DNA of 64,000 nt. It comes from Hellea sp. Lineage in GTDB: Bacteria > Pseudomonadota > Alphaproteobacteria > Caulobacterales > Maricaulaceae. The notes beneath the pieces are model-generated. The model made no database searches, was not told where the DNA came from, and was given only the letters and a program-made list of their open reading frames with translations. The stretch lies in contig JAOIVW010000004.1 of NCBI GenBank assembly GCA_028224375.1, forward strand, positions 62,001 through 126,000, read 5' to 3'. Of this stretch, positions 63,942-64,000 are shown in pieces. The position numbers and the translations under genes were made by a program. Position 1 is the first letter of the stretch, and each line of letters opens with the position of its first letter.

Positions 63942-64000
63942 TAGGTGACACGGCGTTTCAGCGCCATAGAGGCCCAACGGTTGATGTGGCCCGATATTGC
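63938..64000 (-). CDS. Possible 3' end of a convergent gene
   Basis: On the minus strand 20 codons run from the window edge to a TAA at 63938-63940, encoding AISGHINRWASMALKRRVTY. The basic, helix-like tail is compatible with a membrane or transporter C-terminus. It overlaps the M17 stop by two or three bases. Too short for a family call. Confidence 0.3.
   Translation of the reverse strand, partial: AISGHINRWASMALKRRVTY

Overview
The window reads as chromosomal DNA of an alphaproteobacterium, most likely a marine, stalked or dimorphic type near the Hyphomonadaceae/Caulobacterales (inference from gene content, not a database match). Pointers are GapR, a TIGR02302/DUF4175 giant protein beside lysA, a three-subunit proton-translocating transhydrogenase preceded by an aa3-type oxidase subunit IV-like peptide, RegB/RegA with a SCO protein, a TacA-like sigma-54 activator and a complete tad/cpa pilus locus. 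Base composition is moderate, with AT-richer patches at roughly 11.64-12.35 kb, 15.3-16.6 kb and 51.4-51.6 kb. I saw no rRNA, tRNA, CRISPR array, transposase, integrase or phage gene.

Layout. 0-3.1 kb (minus): translationally coupled ftsE-ftsX-ydcF-like-DUF2125 operon, divergent from a zinc-ribbon membrane protein. 3.9-8.3 kb (minus): TIGR02302 protein, lysA and lptM. 8.4-12.4 kb (plus): an accessory block (two tandem paralogous exported proteins, a DUF2891 lipoprotein, a palindromic repeat element, DUF1289, a membrane protein) lying between lptM-lysA and argH. 12.4-15.3 kb: argH divergent, with overlapping start codons, from a thioredoxin-like gene, a Tag-like glycosylase and an HNH protein. 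15.3-24.3 kb: DUF547, orphan ExbD, small EF-hand protein, a HupE/parvulin/DUF3604 operon and a large RTX protein. 24.3-26.9 kb: RegA, RegB and divergent SCO. 26.9-31.2 kb: sugar-acid genes (ManD-type dehydratase, Gfo/Idh oxidoreductase, sodium symporter). 31.2-34.6 kb: cobalamin adenosyltransferase, HIG1-like peptide, asparaginase, GapR, Crp/Fnr regulator. 34.6-38.6 kb: a long gene-poor stretch, a TVP38-type membrane protein bracketed by imperfect direct repeats, a charged hypothetical and two related EF-hand proteins. 38.8-48.6 kb: sigma-54 activator, transhydrogenase, DksA-type protein, Na+-type ABC exporter, COQ9 and nrdB. 48.6-62.4 kb: a phosphatase and the tad pilus locus. 62.5 kb-end: an M17 aminopeptidase and perhaps the tail of a convergent gene.

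The pilus locus is the largest functional unit: two identical Flp pilins on a 399-bp tandem duplication (promoter or leader and terminator copied too), prepilin peptidase CpaA, CpaB, secretin CpaC, lipoprotein CpaD, localisation ATPase CpaE, motor CpaF and platform proteins TadB/TadC on the plus strand, with TadE/TadG-like minor pilins, a stand-alone secretin N-domain protein and a TadD-like TPR lipoprotein on the minus strand. The window is mostly recognisable housekeeping and envelope biology. I found no convincing wholly new multi-gene system. The best leads are the EF-hand pair with a shared C-terminal motif, the tandem exported paralogs, the repeats around the TVP38 gene, and the duplicated structured region upstream of the pilins.
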